Origin: Caulobacter sp. UNC358MFTsu5.1
GTDB taxonomy: Bacteria; Pseudomonadota; Alphaproteobacteria; Caulobacterales; Caulobacteraceae
Length of the DNA stretch: 64,000 nucleotides
Assembly: GCF_000712075.1 (NCBI RefSeq)
Contig: NZ_JONW01000005.1
Coordinates: 687,001-751,000 of the forward strand
Reading direction: 5' to 3'
Shown: piece after piece, positions 22,868-30,321 of the stretch
Layout: every line of letters begins with the position of its first letter
Numbering within the stretch: the stretch's first letter is position 1
Notes under the pieces: generated by a model
The model's database searches: none
What the model saw: the letters and a program-made list of their open reading frames with translations, nothing else
Told to the model about the DNA's origin: nothing
Made by a program: the position numbers and the translations under genes

Positions 22868-23100
22868 CCCTCTCTCTTTGAGAGAGGGAGGGGCCCATGG
22901 CGAAGCCATGGGAGGGTGAGTGGTTACACCCTCACCGAATGAAGCGCGGCTTTTCATTGGGTTTGCGAGAAGCCCCAAGATCCTTACTGGCGGTCGTCTT
23001 GGTCTCGGCGGACCGCATGGAGCCTTCTCCGGCCAGCGGTGAAACCACTCACCCTCCCACCGCTTCGCGGCGGGCCCCTCCCTCTCTCTAAGAGAGAGGG
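22868..23100. repeat. Long inverted repeat, family E
   Basis: Two ~60-nt arms (about 22868-22930 and 23038-23100) are imperfect inverted copies: each has a CCCTCTCTC/GAGAGAGGG hairpin, a GGGCCCA or GGGCCC core and a GGTGAGTGGTT/AACCACTCACC inner end. In the left arm the small internal hairpin is CCATGGC-GAA-GCCATGG and in the right CCGC-TTC-GCGG, so loop modules vary while stems are kept. It occupies most of the 300-bp gap before the chemoreceptor operon. Confidence 0.88.
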
Positions 23101-23208
23101 GTTGCTTAGGCCGCCCCCCCTGCGACACGGCGTCGCCGTTAAGCTTGGTTAAGGGTTCCCTCACACCCCGGTCGCCATGCTCCCCGCTTGAATCGCGCGG
23201 AGAGCGTT

Positions 23209-23586
23209 TTGGACCGGGGCACGGCAGAGAGCATGCGGGGCGCGACCTCGACCGCCGGCCTGGTCCTGGCCGTCTGCGCCACCATCCTGACCACCCTGTT
23301 CGCCACGGTCGCCGCCGGCGCCGCCCCGCGCGATCCCGCCCGGGTCGCGGCGGTGTTCCCGCCCTGGTGGACCCCGGCCCAGACCGCCTCGGCCGCCGCC
23401 TCGGCCGGCCAGATCGCCGGGGCCGGCGGCGTCCCCTTCATCCTGATCCTGCGCGGCGAGCCCGACGCCCTGGGCCCGCGCCTGCGCGCGGCCGGGGCCT
23501 GGCTGCTGCTCGACCCCGACGCCGCCGGGCGCTGCTCGCCCCAGGACTCGCCTGTGAGCTCGCCGCTCGCCCCGGAGACCCGCTGA
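23209..23586 (+). CDS. Small exported protein coupled to a chemoreceptor
   Basis: A product of about 125 residues with one N-terminal hydrophobic segment (GLVLAVCATILTTLFATVAAG), either a signal peptide or an anchor. The outside part contains FPPWWTPAQTASAAA and GVPFILILRGEPDALGPRL. I recognise no domain. TTG 23209 has GCGGAGAG 4-5 nt upstream; ATG 23233 is the alternative. The stop overlaps the chemoreceptor ATG (TGATG), so both are likely made together. A partner or accessory sensor for that receptor is a reasonable but unproved idea. TTAAGCTTGGTTAAG at 23139-23153 may be part of the promoter. Confidence 0.65.
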   Translation: MDRGTAESMRGATSTAGLVLAVCATILTTLFATVAAGAAPRDPARVAAVFPPWWTPAQTASAAASAGQIAGAGGVPFILILRGEPDALGPRLRAAGAWLLLDPDAAGRCSPQDSPVSSPLAPETR

Positions 23587-25193
23587 TGCGCCTGACCTTC
23601 TCCAACCTCGACGCCCAGCGCCAGGCCGGCGCCCGGATGATCGCCCTGCTGACGGCGCTGATGATCCCCGTGGTGATCGCCGCCAAGCTGATCCTGGGCG
23701 GACCGTTCGTGGGCCTGGCGATCGCCAGCGTCGGCGCCGCCGCCCTGGGCGGACTGGCCCTGAAGCTCAGCGCCAACGGCTCGCTGGGCCGGGCGCTGTC
23801 GGGCGTGGCCCTGATGGCCCAGGTCTCGCTGCTGGTCGCCGCCGTCGACGGCCACGCCTGGCAGATCGACATGCACATGGCCTATTTCGCGGCCCTGGCC
23901 CTGCTGGTGGTCTATTGCGACTGGACGGTGATCGCCGCCGCGGCCGCCACCGTGGCCGTGCACCACCTGGGCCTCAGCTACATCCTGCCCGCCGCGGTGT
24001 TCCCCGGCTCGGCCAGCCTGGGCCGCGTGATCCTCCACGCCGTGATCCTGATCGTCGAGGCCGGCGCCCTGATCGGCATCAGCGCCAGCGTCAACCACAT
24101 GTTCGGCGTGGCCGAGCGGGCCCGGGCCAAGGCCGAGGCCGCCATGGCCGAGGCGCGCGAGGCCGACCAGGCCGCCGAACACGCCCGCCGCTCGGAGGAG
24201 ACCGGCCGCGTCGCCCACGCCGCCGTCCAGGCCGAGGCCGAGCGCCAGCGGGCCGACATGGTCGACGCCCTCGCCGAGAGCCTGTCGCGCCTGGCCAAGG
24301 GCGACCTGTCGGTGCGGCTGGTCGAGCGCTTCGCCGAGTCCTACGAGCAGTTGCGCGCCGACTTCAACCAGGCGGCCGGCAAGCTGTCGGACGCCCTGGT
24401 GGTGATCGACGACCGCGTGGCCGGCGTGCGCCGGGGCTCGGACCAGATCGCCGACGCCGCCTCGCACCTGTCGCGCCGCACCGAGCAGCAGGCCGCCAGC
24501 CTGCAGGAAACCGCCAGCGCCATGGACGAGATCACCACCACGGTCGGCCACACCGCCGACGGGGCGCGCCGCGCCGCCAAGGTGGTGGCCCAGGCCCGCG
24601 AGGACGCCCGCCGCTCGGGCGAGGTGGTCGACGAGGCGGTCGGGGCCATGGGCGCGATCGAGACCTCGGCCACCCAGATCTCGCGGATCATCGGGGTGAT
24701 CGACGAGATCGCCTTCCAGACCAACCTTCTGGCCCTGAACGCCGGGGTCGAGGCGGCCCGGGCGGGCGACGCGGGGCGCGGCTTCGCCGTCGTGGCCCAG
24801 GAAGTGCGCGGCCTCGCCCAGCGCTCGGCCGAGGCGGCCAAGGAGATCAAGGCCCTGATCACCACCTCGACCAGCCAGGTCGGGACCGGGGTCGATCTGG
24901 TGGGCCGCACGGGCCAGGCCCTGGAAGGCATCGTCGCCCAGATCGCCGAGATCGACGGTCTGGTCAGCGAGATCGCCGCCAGCGCCCAGAGCCAGGCCGA
25001 GGGGCTGTCGCAGATCAACACCGCGGTCAACCAAATGGACCAGGTGCTGCAGCAGAACGCGGCCATGGTCGAGCAGACGGCCGCCGCCACCCAGACCCTG
25101 AACGGCGACGCCAGCGACCTGGCGGGCCTGGTCGGGCAGTTCCAGCTGCCCCGGAAAGGTCATTCGGAACAAGCGGCGCGCCGACGCGCTTGA
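23586..25193 (+). CDS. Methyl-accepting chemotaxis protein with polytopic membrane sensor
   Basis: A 535-residue receptor without a large periplasmic domain. About six membrane helices fill residues 15-170 (MIALLTALMIPVVIAAKLIL onwards to VILIVEAGALIGIS). A charged linker and a HAMP-like segment (LAKGDLSVRLVERF) follow, then the cytoplasmic signalling hairpin with tip [20 protein letters not shown] and [20 protein letters not shown]. Such receptors may sense membrane state or redox. The start at 23586 is fixed by the TGATG overlap with the upstream gene; longer frames read through that gene. The stimulus is unknown. Confidence 0.93.
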   Translation: MRLTFSNLDAQRQAGARMIALLTALMIPVVIAAKLILGGPFVGLAIASVGAAALGGLALKLSANGSLGRALSGVALMAQVSLLVAAVDGHAWQIDMHMAYFAALALLVVYCDWTVIAAAAATVAVHHLGLSYILPAAVFPGSASLGRVILHAVILIVEAGALIGISASVNHMFGVAERARAKAEAAMAEAREADQAAEHARRSEETGRVAHAAVQAEAERQRADMVDALAESLSRLAKGDLSVRLVERFAESYEQLRADFNQAAGKLSDALVVIDDRVAGVRRGSDQIADAASHLSRRTEQQAASLQETASAMDEITTTVGHTADGARRAAKVVAQAREDARRSGEVVDEAVGAMGAIETSATQISRIIGVIDEIAFQTNLLALNAGVEAARAGDAGRGFAVVAQEVRGLAQRSAEAAKEIKALITTSTSQVGTGVDLVGRTGQALEGIVAQIAEIDGLVSEIAASAQSQAEGLSQINTAVNQMDQVLQQNAAMVEQTAAATQTLNGDASDLAGLVGQFQLPRKGHSEQAARRRA

Positions 25194-25338
25194 TCCTGGC
25201 CCGTAACGGGGTCAAGCTTCGCTTTCAGGCCGGGTACTTGCTTATCGCTAACGCGGCGCCTATCCTCTCAGCCCCCGGTCGTGCGCGCCAACGTCCGGGA
25301 GTCTTCCTCCCTTTGGGCGAACCGAGCTAAAATCCGCA

Positions 25339-25812
25339 ATGGAAAAAGTGCCGATGACCGCCGGGGGTTACCAGACCCTCGACGAAGAACTGAAGCGTTT
25401 GAAGACGATCGAACGGCCGGCGGTGATCGCCGCGATCTCCGAGGCGCGGTCGCATGGCGATCTGTCGGAGAACGCCGAGTACCACGCGGCCAAGGAACGC
25501 CAGGGCTGGATCGAAGGCCGCATCGCCGAGATCGAGGACAAGATCGCGCGCGCCCAGGTCATCGACGTCTCGAAACTGTCGGGCAAGCAGGTGAAGTTCG
25601 GCGCGACGGTCAGCGTCGTCGACGAGGACACCGAGGAAGAGGCCCGCTACCAGATCGTCGGCGAGCACGAGGCCGACGTGAAGTCGGGCCGCATCTCGCT
25701 GAGCTCGCCGCTGTCGCGCGCCATGATCGGCAAGGAAGTCGGCGAGGTGGTCGAGGTCAACACGCCCGGCGGCGTGAAGGCCTACGAGATCCTCAAGGTC
25801 GAGTGGGTCTAG
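25339..25812 (+). CDS. greA: Transcription elongation factor GreA
   Basis: GreA enters the RNA polymerase secondary channel and stimulates cleavage of backtracked RNA. The 157-residue protein has the N-terminal coiled coil with the acidic tip in [16 protein letters not shown] (the catalytic Asp and Glu are present) and the C-terminal FKBP-like domain ([20 protein letters not shown]). Length is normal. The start MEKVPMT is the usual alphaproteobacterial N-terminus. A perfect inverted repeat lies 30 bp after the stop. Confidence 0.97.
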   Translation: MEKVPMTAGGYQTLDEELKRLKTIERPAVIAAISEARSHGDLSENAEYHAAKERQGWIEGRIAEIEDKIARAQVIDVSKLSGKQVKFGATVSVVDEDTEEEARYQIVGEHEADVKSGRISLSSPLSRAMIGKEVGEVVEVNTPGGVKAYEILKVEWV

Positions 25813-25841
25813 CTTAAGCCCCATTCCAGGGACATTTGCGT

Positions 25842-25879
25842 GCGACGCGTCGAGCGGCTTAGCTTGGTCGACGCGTCGC
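25842..25879. terminator. 12-bp perfect inverted repeat between greA and the ELM1 gene
   Basis: GCGACGCGTCGA (25842-25853) and TCGACGCGTCGC (25868-25879) pair perfectly over 12 bp with a 14-nt loop, followed by TTTGCT. It may be a greA terminator, but the right arm ends only 6 bp before the ATG of the next gene, so it may also control that gene. Confidence 0.7.
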
Positions 25880-25885
25880 TTTGCT

Positions 25886-27223
25886 ATGGCCGGGATCACC
25901 GACGTGGTTGAAACCAAGAAGAACGCGGGGGCGACGCCGAAGGCCGCCCCGAAGACGAGCAAGCCGCGTAAGGCTCCGGCCGGGGCGGCTCCCGCCGCGT
26001 CCAAGCCGGCCGCCGCGAAGGCCGATGCGCCCAAGGCCGCTCCAAAGGCCGCCGCCAAGACGGCGACGTCGAAGGCCGCCCCCAGGGCCGCGAAGGGCCC
26101 CAAGGCCGAAACGCCCGCACCAGTCGCGCCCCAGGCCGCGCCGAAGCCCGCGCCGCGCCGCAAGGCCGCGCCGAAGGTCGTCGCCGAGACGCCGGCGCCC
26201 GAAACCGCCGCCCCGCCCGTTCCCCAAGCGCCCGTCAGGGAGCCGATCACCATCTGGGCCATCTCGGACGGCCGCGCCGGCATCGAGGCCCAGGCCGTGG
26301 GCCTGGCCGAGGCCGTGGCCCGCCAGGTCCCCGCCGACATCGTCGTCAAGCGCGTGGGCTGGAGCGGCCGGACCGGCCGCCTGCCCTGGTGGGCCAACTG
26401 GCTGCCGCGCCGCTGGCTCACCCCCGAGAGCGAGATCGCGCCGCCCTGGCCCGACCTGTGGATCGCCGCCGGCCGCGCCACCCTGCCCCTGTCGATCCGC
26501 GCCAAGCGCTGGTCGGGCGGCAAGACCTATGTCGTCCAGATCCAGGACCCGCGCGTCCCGGCCAACATGTTCGACCTGGTGATCCCGCCCAAGCACGACC
26601 GCCTGACCGGCGACAACGTGCTGCCGATCACCGGCTCGCCGCATCGGGTCACCAGCCAGCGGTTGGACAGCGAATACGAGAAGTTCAAGGACCGCATCGA
26701 CACCCTGCCCCATCCGCGCGTGGCGGTGCTGCTGGGCGGCAAGTCCAAGGCCTTCGACCTGTCGGCCCTGCGCGCCGCCGAGATGGCCCACCAGATCCAG
26801 CTGCCGCTGGAGCAGGAGGGCGGCAGCCTGCTGATGACCTTCTCGCGGCGCACGCCCGACCAGGCCAAGGCCCTGCTGACGGCCCGCCTGCGGCACCTGC
26901 CCGGCATGATCTGGGACGGCACGGGGCCCAACCCCTATTTCGCCTTCCTGGCGGCGGCCGACTACATCCTGGTCACCGAGGACTCCACCAACATGGCCAC
27001 CGAGGCCGCGTCGACGGGCAAGCCGGTGTTCATCCTGAAGATGGACGGGACCAGCCTGAAATTCCGCCTGTTCCACCAGGAGCTGGAGAGCATGGGCGCG
27101 GCCCGCCCCTACGGCGGGGCCTTCCACGGCTGGGCCTACGAGCCCGTCGACGAGACCGGCCGCGCGGCGGCGGAGGTCGTGGCGCGGATGGACGCTCGGG
27201 ACGACGGCGCGACAAGCGCCTAG
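25886..27223 (+). CDS. ELM1-family protein (DUF1022) with histone-H1-like N-terminal tail
   Basis: A 445-residue protein in two parts. Residues about 12-115 are almost only Ala, Lys, Pro and Thr, like a histone H1 tail (KAAPKAAAKTATSKAAPRAA). From about 118 the ELM1 (DUF1022) domain begins with ITIWAISDGRAGIEAQAVGL and ends with a glycosyltransferase-like fold (VLLGGKSKAFDLS, LVTEDSTNMATEAASTGKPV). In plants ELM1 acts in mitochondrial fission; the bacterial role is not established, though an envelope or sugar-transfer role is possible. The ATG has no Shine-Dalgarno and sits beside a strong hairpin. Many relatives lack such a tail. Confidence 0.85.
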   Translation: MAGITDVVETKKNAGATPKAAPKTSKPRKAPAGAAPAASKPAAAKADAPKAAPKAAAKTATSKAAPRAAKGPKAETPAPVAPQAAPKPAPRRKAAPKVVAETPAPETAAPPVPQAPVREPITIWAISDGRAGIEAQAVGLAEAVARQVPADIVVKRVGWSGRTGRLPWWANWLPRRWLTPESEIAPPWPDLWIAAGRATLPLSIRAKRWSGGKTYVVQIQDPRVPANMFDLVIPPKHDRLTGDNVLPITGSPHRVTSQRLDSEYEKFKDRIDTLPHPRVAVLLGGKSKAFDLSALRAAEMAHQIQLPLEQEGGSLLMTFSRRTPDQAKALLTARLRHLPGMIWDGTGPNPYFAFLAAADYILVTEDSTNMATEAASTGKPVFILKMDGTSLKFRLFHQELESMGAARPYGGAFHGWAYEPVDETGRAAAEVVARMDARDDGATSA

Positions 27224-27241
27224 GGCGAGCTGAAGCGCGGC

Positions 27242-27271
27242 TTGCGCGTCAGGATTGTTCTCGTTATGTTC
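27242..27271 (+). promoter_or_regulatory. SOS box (LexA site) and overlapping promoter
   Basis: GTTC-TCGTTAT-GTTC at 27257-27271 is an exact match to the alphaproteobacterial LexA box GTTC-N7-GTTC. TTGCGCG at 27242-27248 and GTTATGTTC at 27263-27271 have the spacing of a Caulobacter housekeeping promoter, so the box overlaps the -10. The start codon at 27277 follows by 5 bp, so the transcript would have little or no leader. Confidence 0.8.
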
Positions 27272-27276
27272 ACGAC

Positions 27277-27507
27277 ATGACGGAACCCGCCATTGCAGCG
27301 CCACGGCCAGGCAAGGCCGCTCGCAACGAAATGAGGAAGGCCTTGGCGACCACGGGCAACGCCCTGTCGATCGCCATGCTGGTGACGGTCTTCCTGCAGC
27401 CCGTGTCGTCCGGTCGCGCCGTGGGGCTCGCCGGCGTCTCTGCGGTCGCCGCCTTCGTTGCCTTGCGGGTCGCCGCCCATTATGTTTTGCGCAAGATGGA
27501 GGACTGA
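27277..27507 (+). CDS. Small SOS-controlled membrane protein, 76 residues
   Basis: A 76-residue product with a basic N-terminal region (PRPGKAARNEMRKAL) and two predicted membrane helices (NALSIAMLVTVFLQPV, VGLAGVSAVAAFVALRVAAH), ending RKMED. There is no Shine-Dalgarno; the ATG lies 5 bp after an exact SOS box, which suggests a leaderless, DNA-damage-induced mRNA. It is followed after 2 bp by the 30-codon gene, so both form one unit. I recognise no family. If the true transcript starts slightly inside the frame, an ATG at 27331 could be used instead. Confidence 0.7.
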   Translation: MTEPAIAAPRPGKAARNEMRKALATTGNALSIAMLVTVFLQPVSSGRAVGLAGVSAVAAFVALRVAAHYVLRKMED

Positions 27508-27509
27508 GC

Positions 27510-27602
27510 ATGGATCCGATCTCCATACCGCTGACGTTCCTGCTGGCCGGCGCCTTGGCCTATGGCGTCTACTGGGCCTTCAGCAAGTTCGACCGCCGCT
27601 GA
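27510..27602 (+). CDS. 30-residue single-helix membrane peptide, SidA-like candidate
   Basis: A 30-codon frame starting ATG at 27510 with a very good ribosome site (GGAGG, 7 nt spacing), two bases after the stop of the 76-residue gene. The peptide is one membrane helix (PLTFLLAGALAYGVYWAF) with a basic end (SKFDRR). It lies behind an exact SOS box. In Caulobacter crescentus the SOS-induced division inhibitor SidA is a 29-residue inner-membrane peptide that binds FtsW; size, topology and regulation agree, but I cannot align the sequences here, so identity is inferred only. Its stop overlaps the likely start of the pseF-like gene. Confidence 0.68.
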   Translation: MDPISIPLTFLLAGALAYGVYWAFSKFDRR

Positions 27603-28315
27603 TCCTCGCTGTCCTCCAGGCCCGCATGGGTTCCGAACGCTTGCCGGGACGGCCGTCGATGCCGCTGGCCCGGGCGCCGCTGATCGTGCGGCAGATCGAG
27701 CGGATGGCGCGGTCGCGGCGAGTGGACCGGCTGGTGGTCTCGACCACCACCGACCCCGCCGACGACGTGCTGGAGGCCGTGGTCCGGCGCGAGGCGATCG
27801 CCGTCCATCGCGGTCCGCCGCAGGACGAACTGGCCCGCCTGGCCGGCGCCCTGGAGGCCTATCCGGCCGACCACGTGGCGCGGGTGGGCGACGACAGCCC
27901 GCTGATCGATCCCGAGCTGATCGACGCCACCCTGGACCTGCACCTGGCCGAAAACGCCGACCACACCACCAACCGCTCGCCCGGCGCGGCCTGGCCGGCC
28001 GGCCAGGGGGTGGAGGTGATCACCGCCGACGGCCTGCGCCGACTGGCCGCCGAGAGCGCGGCCCTGCGGCTGCGGGACGGCGACGCCGATCCGACCCCGC
28101 CGGCGCCCGACCGCTGGTCGTCCCTGGCCCTGCTGGCCCAGCCCGATCAGGGCGAAGTGCGCTGGGCCGTCGAGAGCCCGGCCGACTACGCCTTCGTGGC
28201 GGCGGTCTATGACGCGCTGTACCCGGCCAACCGGGCCTTCACCTCGGCCGACGTGCGGCGCCTGCTGGAGACGCGGCCCGACCTGGCGACGTTCGGCGGG
28301 GTGCGGCGGCTGTGA
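27599..28315 (+). CDS. PseF/SpsF-type cytidylyltransferase
   Basis: A nucleotidyltransferase of about 238 residues. The N-terminal motif ILAVLQARMGSERLPGRP is the CTP-binding signature of SpsF/PseF/NeuA-like enzymes, which attach CMP to nonulosonic acids; VARVGDDSPLIDPELIDATL carries the metal-binding Asp. No ATG, GTG or TTG lies close before the motif: the nearest in-frame ATGs, 27458 and 27482, would overlap both small genes, and ATG 27626 would cut the motif. CTG at 27599, which overlaps the preceding TGA, is my best guess. It overlaps pseG by GTGA. Probable role: CMP-pseudaminic acid supply. Confidence 0.78.
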   Translation: MILAVLQARMGSERLPGRPSMPLARAPLIVRQIERMARSRRVDRLVVSTTTDPADDVLEAVVRREAIAVHRGPPQDELARLAGALEAYPADHVARVGDDSPLIDPELIDATLDLHLAENADHTTNRSPGAAWPAGQGVEVITADGLRRLAAESAALRLRDGDADPTPPAPDRWSSLALLAQPDQGEVRWAVESPADYAFVAAVYDALYPANRAFTSADVRRLLETRPDLATFGGVRRL

Positions 28316-29364
28316 GCGCCCCCCGCATCCTCTTCGTCGCCGACGCCGGGCCCACCGTGGGCGGGGGGCACGTCATGCGCAGCCTGACCCTGGCGCGGGC
28401 CCTCCAGGGCGAGGGCGCGGCCTGCGCCTTCCTGGCCCCGCCCGCCGTGGCGGCGGTGCTGGACGCGTTCGGGGCCGACGTCGCCCGGATCGCGACCGAC
28501 GCGGCCGCGCCGGCCGAACTGGCCTCCGCCGCCGCCCTGGCGGCCCGCGGCTTCGACGCCGTGGTCGTCGACCACTACGGCCTCTCCGCCCCCGACCACC
28601 GCGCGATCGCCGCCGGCAAGCCGGTCCTGGTCATCGACGACCTGGCCGACCGGCCGCTCGACGCCGACCTGGTCCTGGACTCCGGCCCCGCCCGCAAGGC
28701 GGCCGACTATGACGGCCTGGTCCCGGCCCGCGCCGAGCTGCTGCTGGGACCCAACCACGCCCCCGTCCGCCCGGCCTTCGCCGCCCTGCGCAAGGAGGCC
28801 CTGGCCCGCCGGGCCGAAGCCGGGCCGGTGCGGCGCGTGCTGGTCTCGCTGGGCCTGACCGATGTGGGCGGGATCACCGGCCGGGCCGTGGACCTGATGC
28901 TGCCGCGCCTGGGCGGGGCCGTCGCGCTGGACGTCGTGCTGGGCGCCGGCGCCCCCAGCCTGCCGGGCCTGCGCGACCTGGCCGTCCGCGAGCCGCGCCT
29001 GGCCCTGCATGTCGATACCCAGGACATGCCGCAGCTCACCCTGGCGGCCGACCTGGCCGTCGGGGCCGGCGGCTCCACCAGCTGGGAGCGCTGCGTCCTG
29101 GCCCTGCCGACCCTGCTGCTGGTGCTGGCCGCCAACCAGCGCGAGGCCAGCGCCGCCCTGGCCGGGGCCGACGCGGTCCTGGCCCTGGACGTCGCCGATG
29201 CGGACTTCGAGACCGCCTTCGCCGAGGCCTTCGCCCGCCTGCTGGCCGAGCCCGATCTGCGCGATCGCCTGTCGGCCGCCTCGGCGGCGGTCTGCGACGG
29301 CCGCGGCGCGGCGCGGGTCGCGCAGCGGTTCCTGGACACAATCGGCCGGAAACACCCTGGATAA
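28312..29364 (+). CDS. pseG: UDP-2,4-diacetamido-2,4,6-trideoxy-altropyranose hydrolase (PseG)
   Basis: PseG removes UDP from the altropyranose intermediate of the pseudaminic-acid pathway, a MurG-like GT-B hydrolase. The 350-residue protein has the N-terminal GGGHVMRSLTLARALQGEG loop with the catalytic His, VVVDHYGLSAPDH, and the UDP-binding GAGGSTSWERCVLALPTL. The GTG start overlaps the upstream stop (GTGA). It sits next to the cytidylyltransferase and 7 kb from pseI, and is of normal length. Caulobacter uses this sugar on flagellin. Confidence 0.88.
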   Translation: MSAPRILFVADAGPTVGGGHVMRSLTLARALQGEGAACAFLAPPAVAAVLDAFGADVARIATDAAAPAELASAAALAARGFDAVVVDHYGLSAPDHRAIAAGKPVLVIDDLADRPLDADLVLDSGPARKAADYDGLVPARAELLLGPNHAPVRPAFAALRKEALARRAEAGPVRRVLVSLGLTDVGGITGRAVDLMLPRLGGAVALDVVLGAGAPSLPGLRDLAVREPRLALHVDTQDMPQLTLAADLAVGAGGSTSWERCVLALPTLLLVLAANQREASAALAGADAVLALDVADADFETAFAEAFARLLAEPDLRDRLSAASAAVCDGRGAARVAQRFLDTIGRKHPG

Positions 29365-29413
29365 CGCCGTTCACCTATCCCATCTTGGCTGTAACCCAAG
29401 GGGAGCGGACATC

Positions 29414-30274
29414 ATGAGCGGACAAGGCAAGGGCTCGGTCGTCGTCACCGGCGCCTCCACGGGCATCGGCTGGGCGGTGACCCAGGTGTTGACCCAGCGC
29501 GGCTTCCACGTGTTCGGCAGCGTGCGGAAGGCCGCCGACGCCGAGCGGCTGACGGCGGCGTTCGGAGCGGCGGTGACGCCCCTGGTGTTCGACGTCACCG
29601 ACGAAGCCGCCGTGCGCGCCGCCGCGCGGACCGTCGAGGCCACGCTGGACGGTCGCCCCCTGGCGGGCCTGGTCAACAACGCCGGCATCGCCGTGGCCGG
29701 GCCGCTGCTGCACCTGCCGGTCGACGAGTGGCGCAAGCAGCTGGAGGTCAACCTGACCGGGGTGGTGATCACCACCCAGGCCTTCGCGCCGCTGGTCGGG
29801 GCGCGCAAGCCGGCCGGCGACAAACCGGGCCGGATCGTCAACATCGGCTCGGTCGGCGGCCGCAACGCCAACCCGTTCATGGCCCCCTACTGCGCGACCA
29901 AGTTCGGGTTGGAGGGCCTGTCGGAATCCCTGCGCCGCGAGCTGCTGCCGTTCGGCGTCGACGTGATCGTGGTCGCCCCCGGGGCGGTGGCGACGCCGAT
30001 CTGGGACAAGGCCGACGAGACCGACACCAGCGCCTACGCCGACACCGTCTACGCCCCCGCCCTGGACCGGCTGCGGGCCTACATGCTGTCGATCGGCAAG
30101 AACGGCCTGCCGCCCGAACGGATCGGCGAGGCGGTCCACACCGCCCTGACGACGCCCAAGCCCAAGGTCCGCTACACGATCACGCCCCAGCCGATGCAGA
30201 TGCTGATGGCCGACGTCCTGCCCAAGCGGACCCTGGACCGGATCGTCGGCAAGCGGCTGGGCTTGCTGCCGTAG
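29414..30274 (+). CDS. Short-chain dehydrogenase/reductase
   Basis: A 286-residue SDR with cofactor loop TGASTGIG, NNAG, and the active-site Tyr-Lys pair in YCATK (catalytic Ser in IGSVGG). The C-terminal extension (from about 215) is longer than in minimal SDRs, giving the size of the classical 17-beta-HSD-like group. The ATG has AAGGGGAG about 9 nt upstream. The substrate is unknown; despite its position after pseG nothing ties it to the sugar pathway, and the 49-bp gap leaves an operon possible. A strong hairpin follows. Confidence 0.9.
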   Translation: MSGQGKGSVVVTGASTGIGWAVTQVLTQRGFHVFGSVRKAADAERLTAAFGAAVTPLVFDVTDEAAVRAAARTVEATLDGRPLAGLVNNAGIAVAGPLLHLPVDEWRKQLEVNLTGVVITTQAFAPLVGARKPAGDKPGRIVNIGSVGGRNANPFMAPYCATKFGLEGLSESLRRELLPFGVDVIVVAPGAVATPIWDKADETDTSAYADTVYAPALDRLRAYMLSIGKNGLPPERIGEAVHTALTTPKPKVRYTITPQPMQMLMADVLPKRTLDRIVGKRLGLLP

Positions 30275-30281
30275 GGCTGAT

Positions 30282-30310
30282 CGCCGAAGGGGCGGGTTTC
30301 CCCTTCGGCG
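30282..30310. terminator. Hairpin between convergent SDR and beta-helix genes
   Basis: CGCCGAAGGGG and CCCCTTCGGCG pair perfectly over 11 bp with a 7-nt loop. There is no T-run on either side, so it is a possible but not classical terminator; it may block both convergent transcripts. Confidence 0.6.
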
Positions 30311-30321
30311 ACCGCCTGGTC

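Noticed and set aside
23139..23153. Possible CtrA box (TTAA-N-TTAA) before the chemoreceptor operon
   Set aside because: The spacing is 6 nt instead of the required 7, so it is not a proper CtrA site; kept only as possible promoter sequence.
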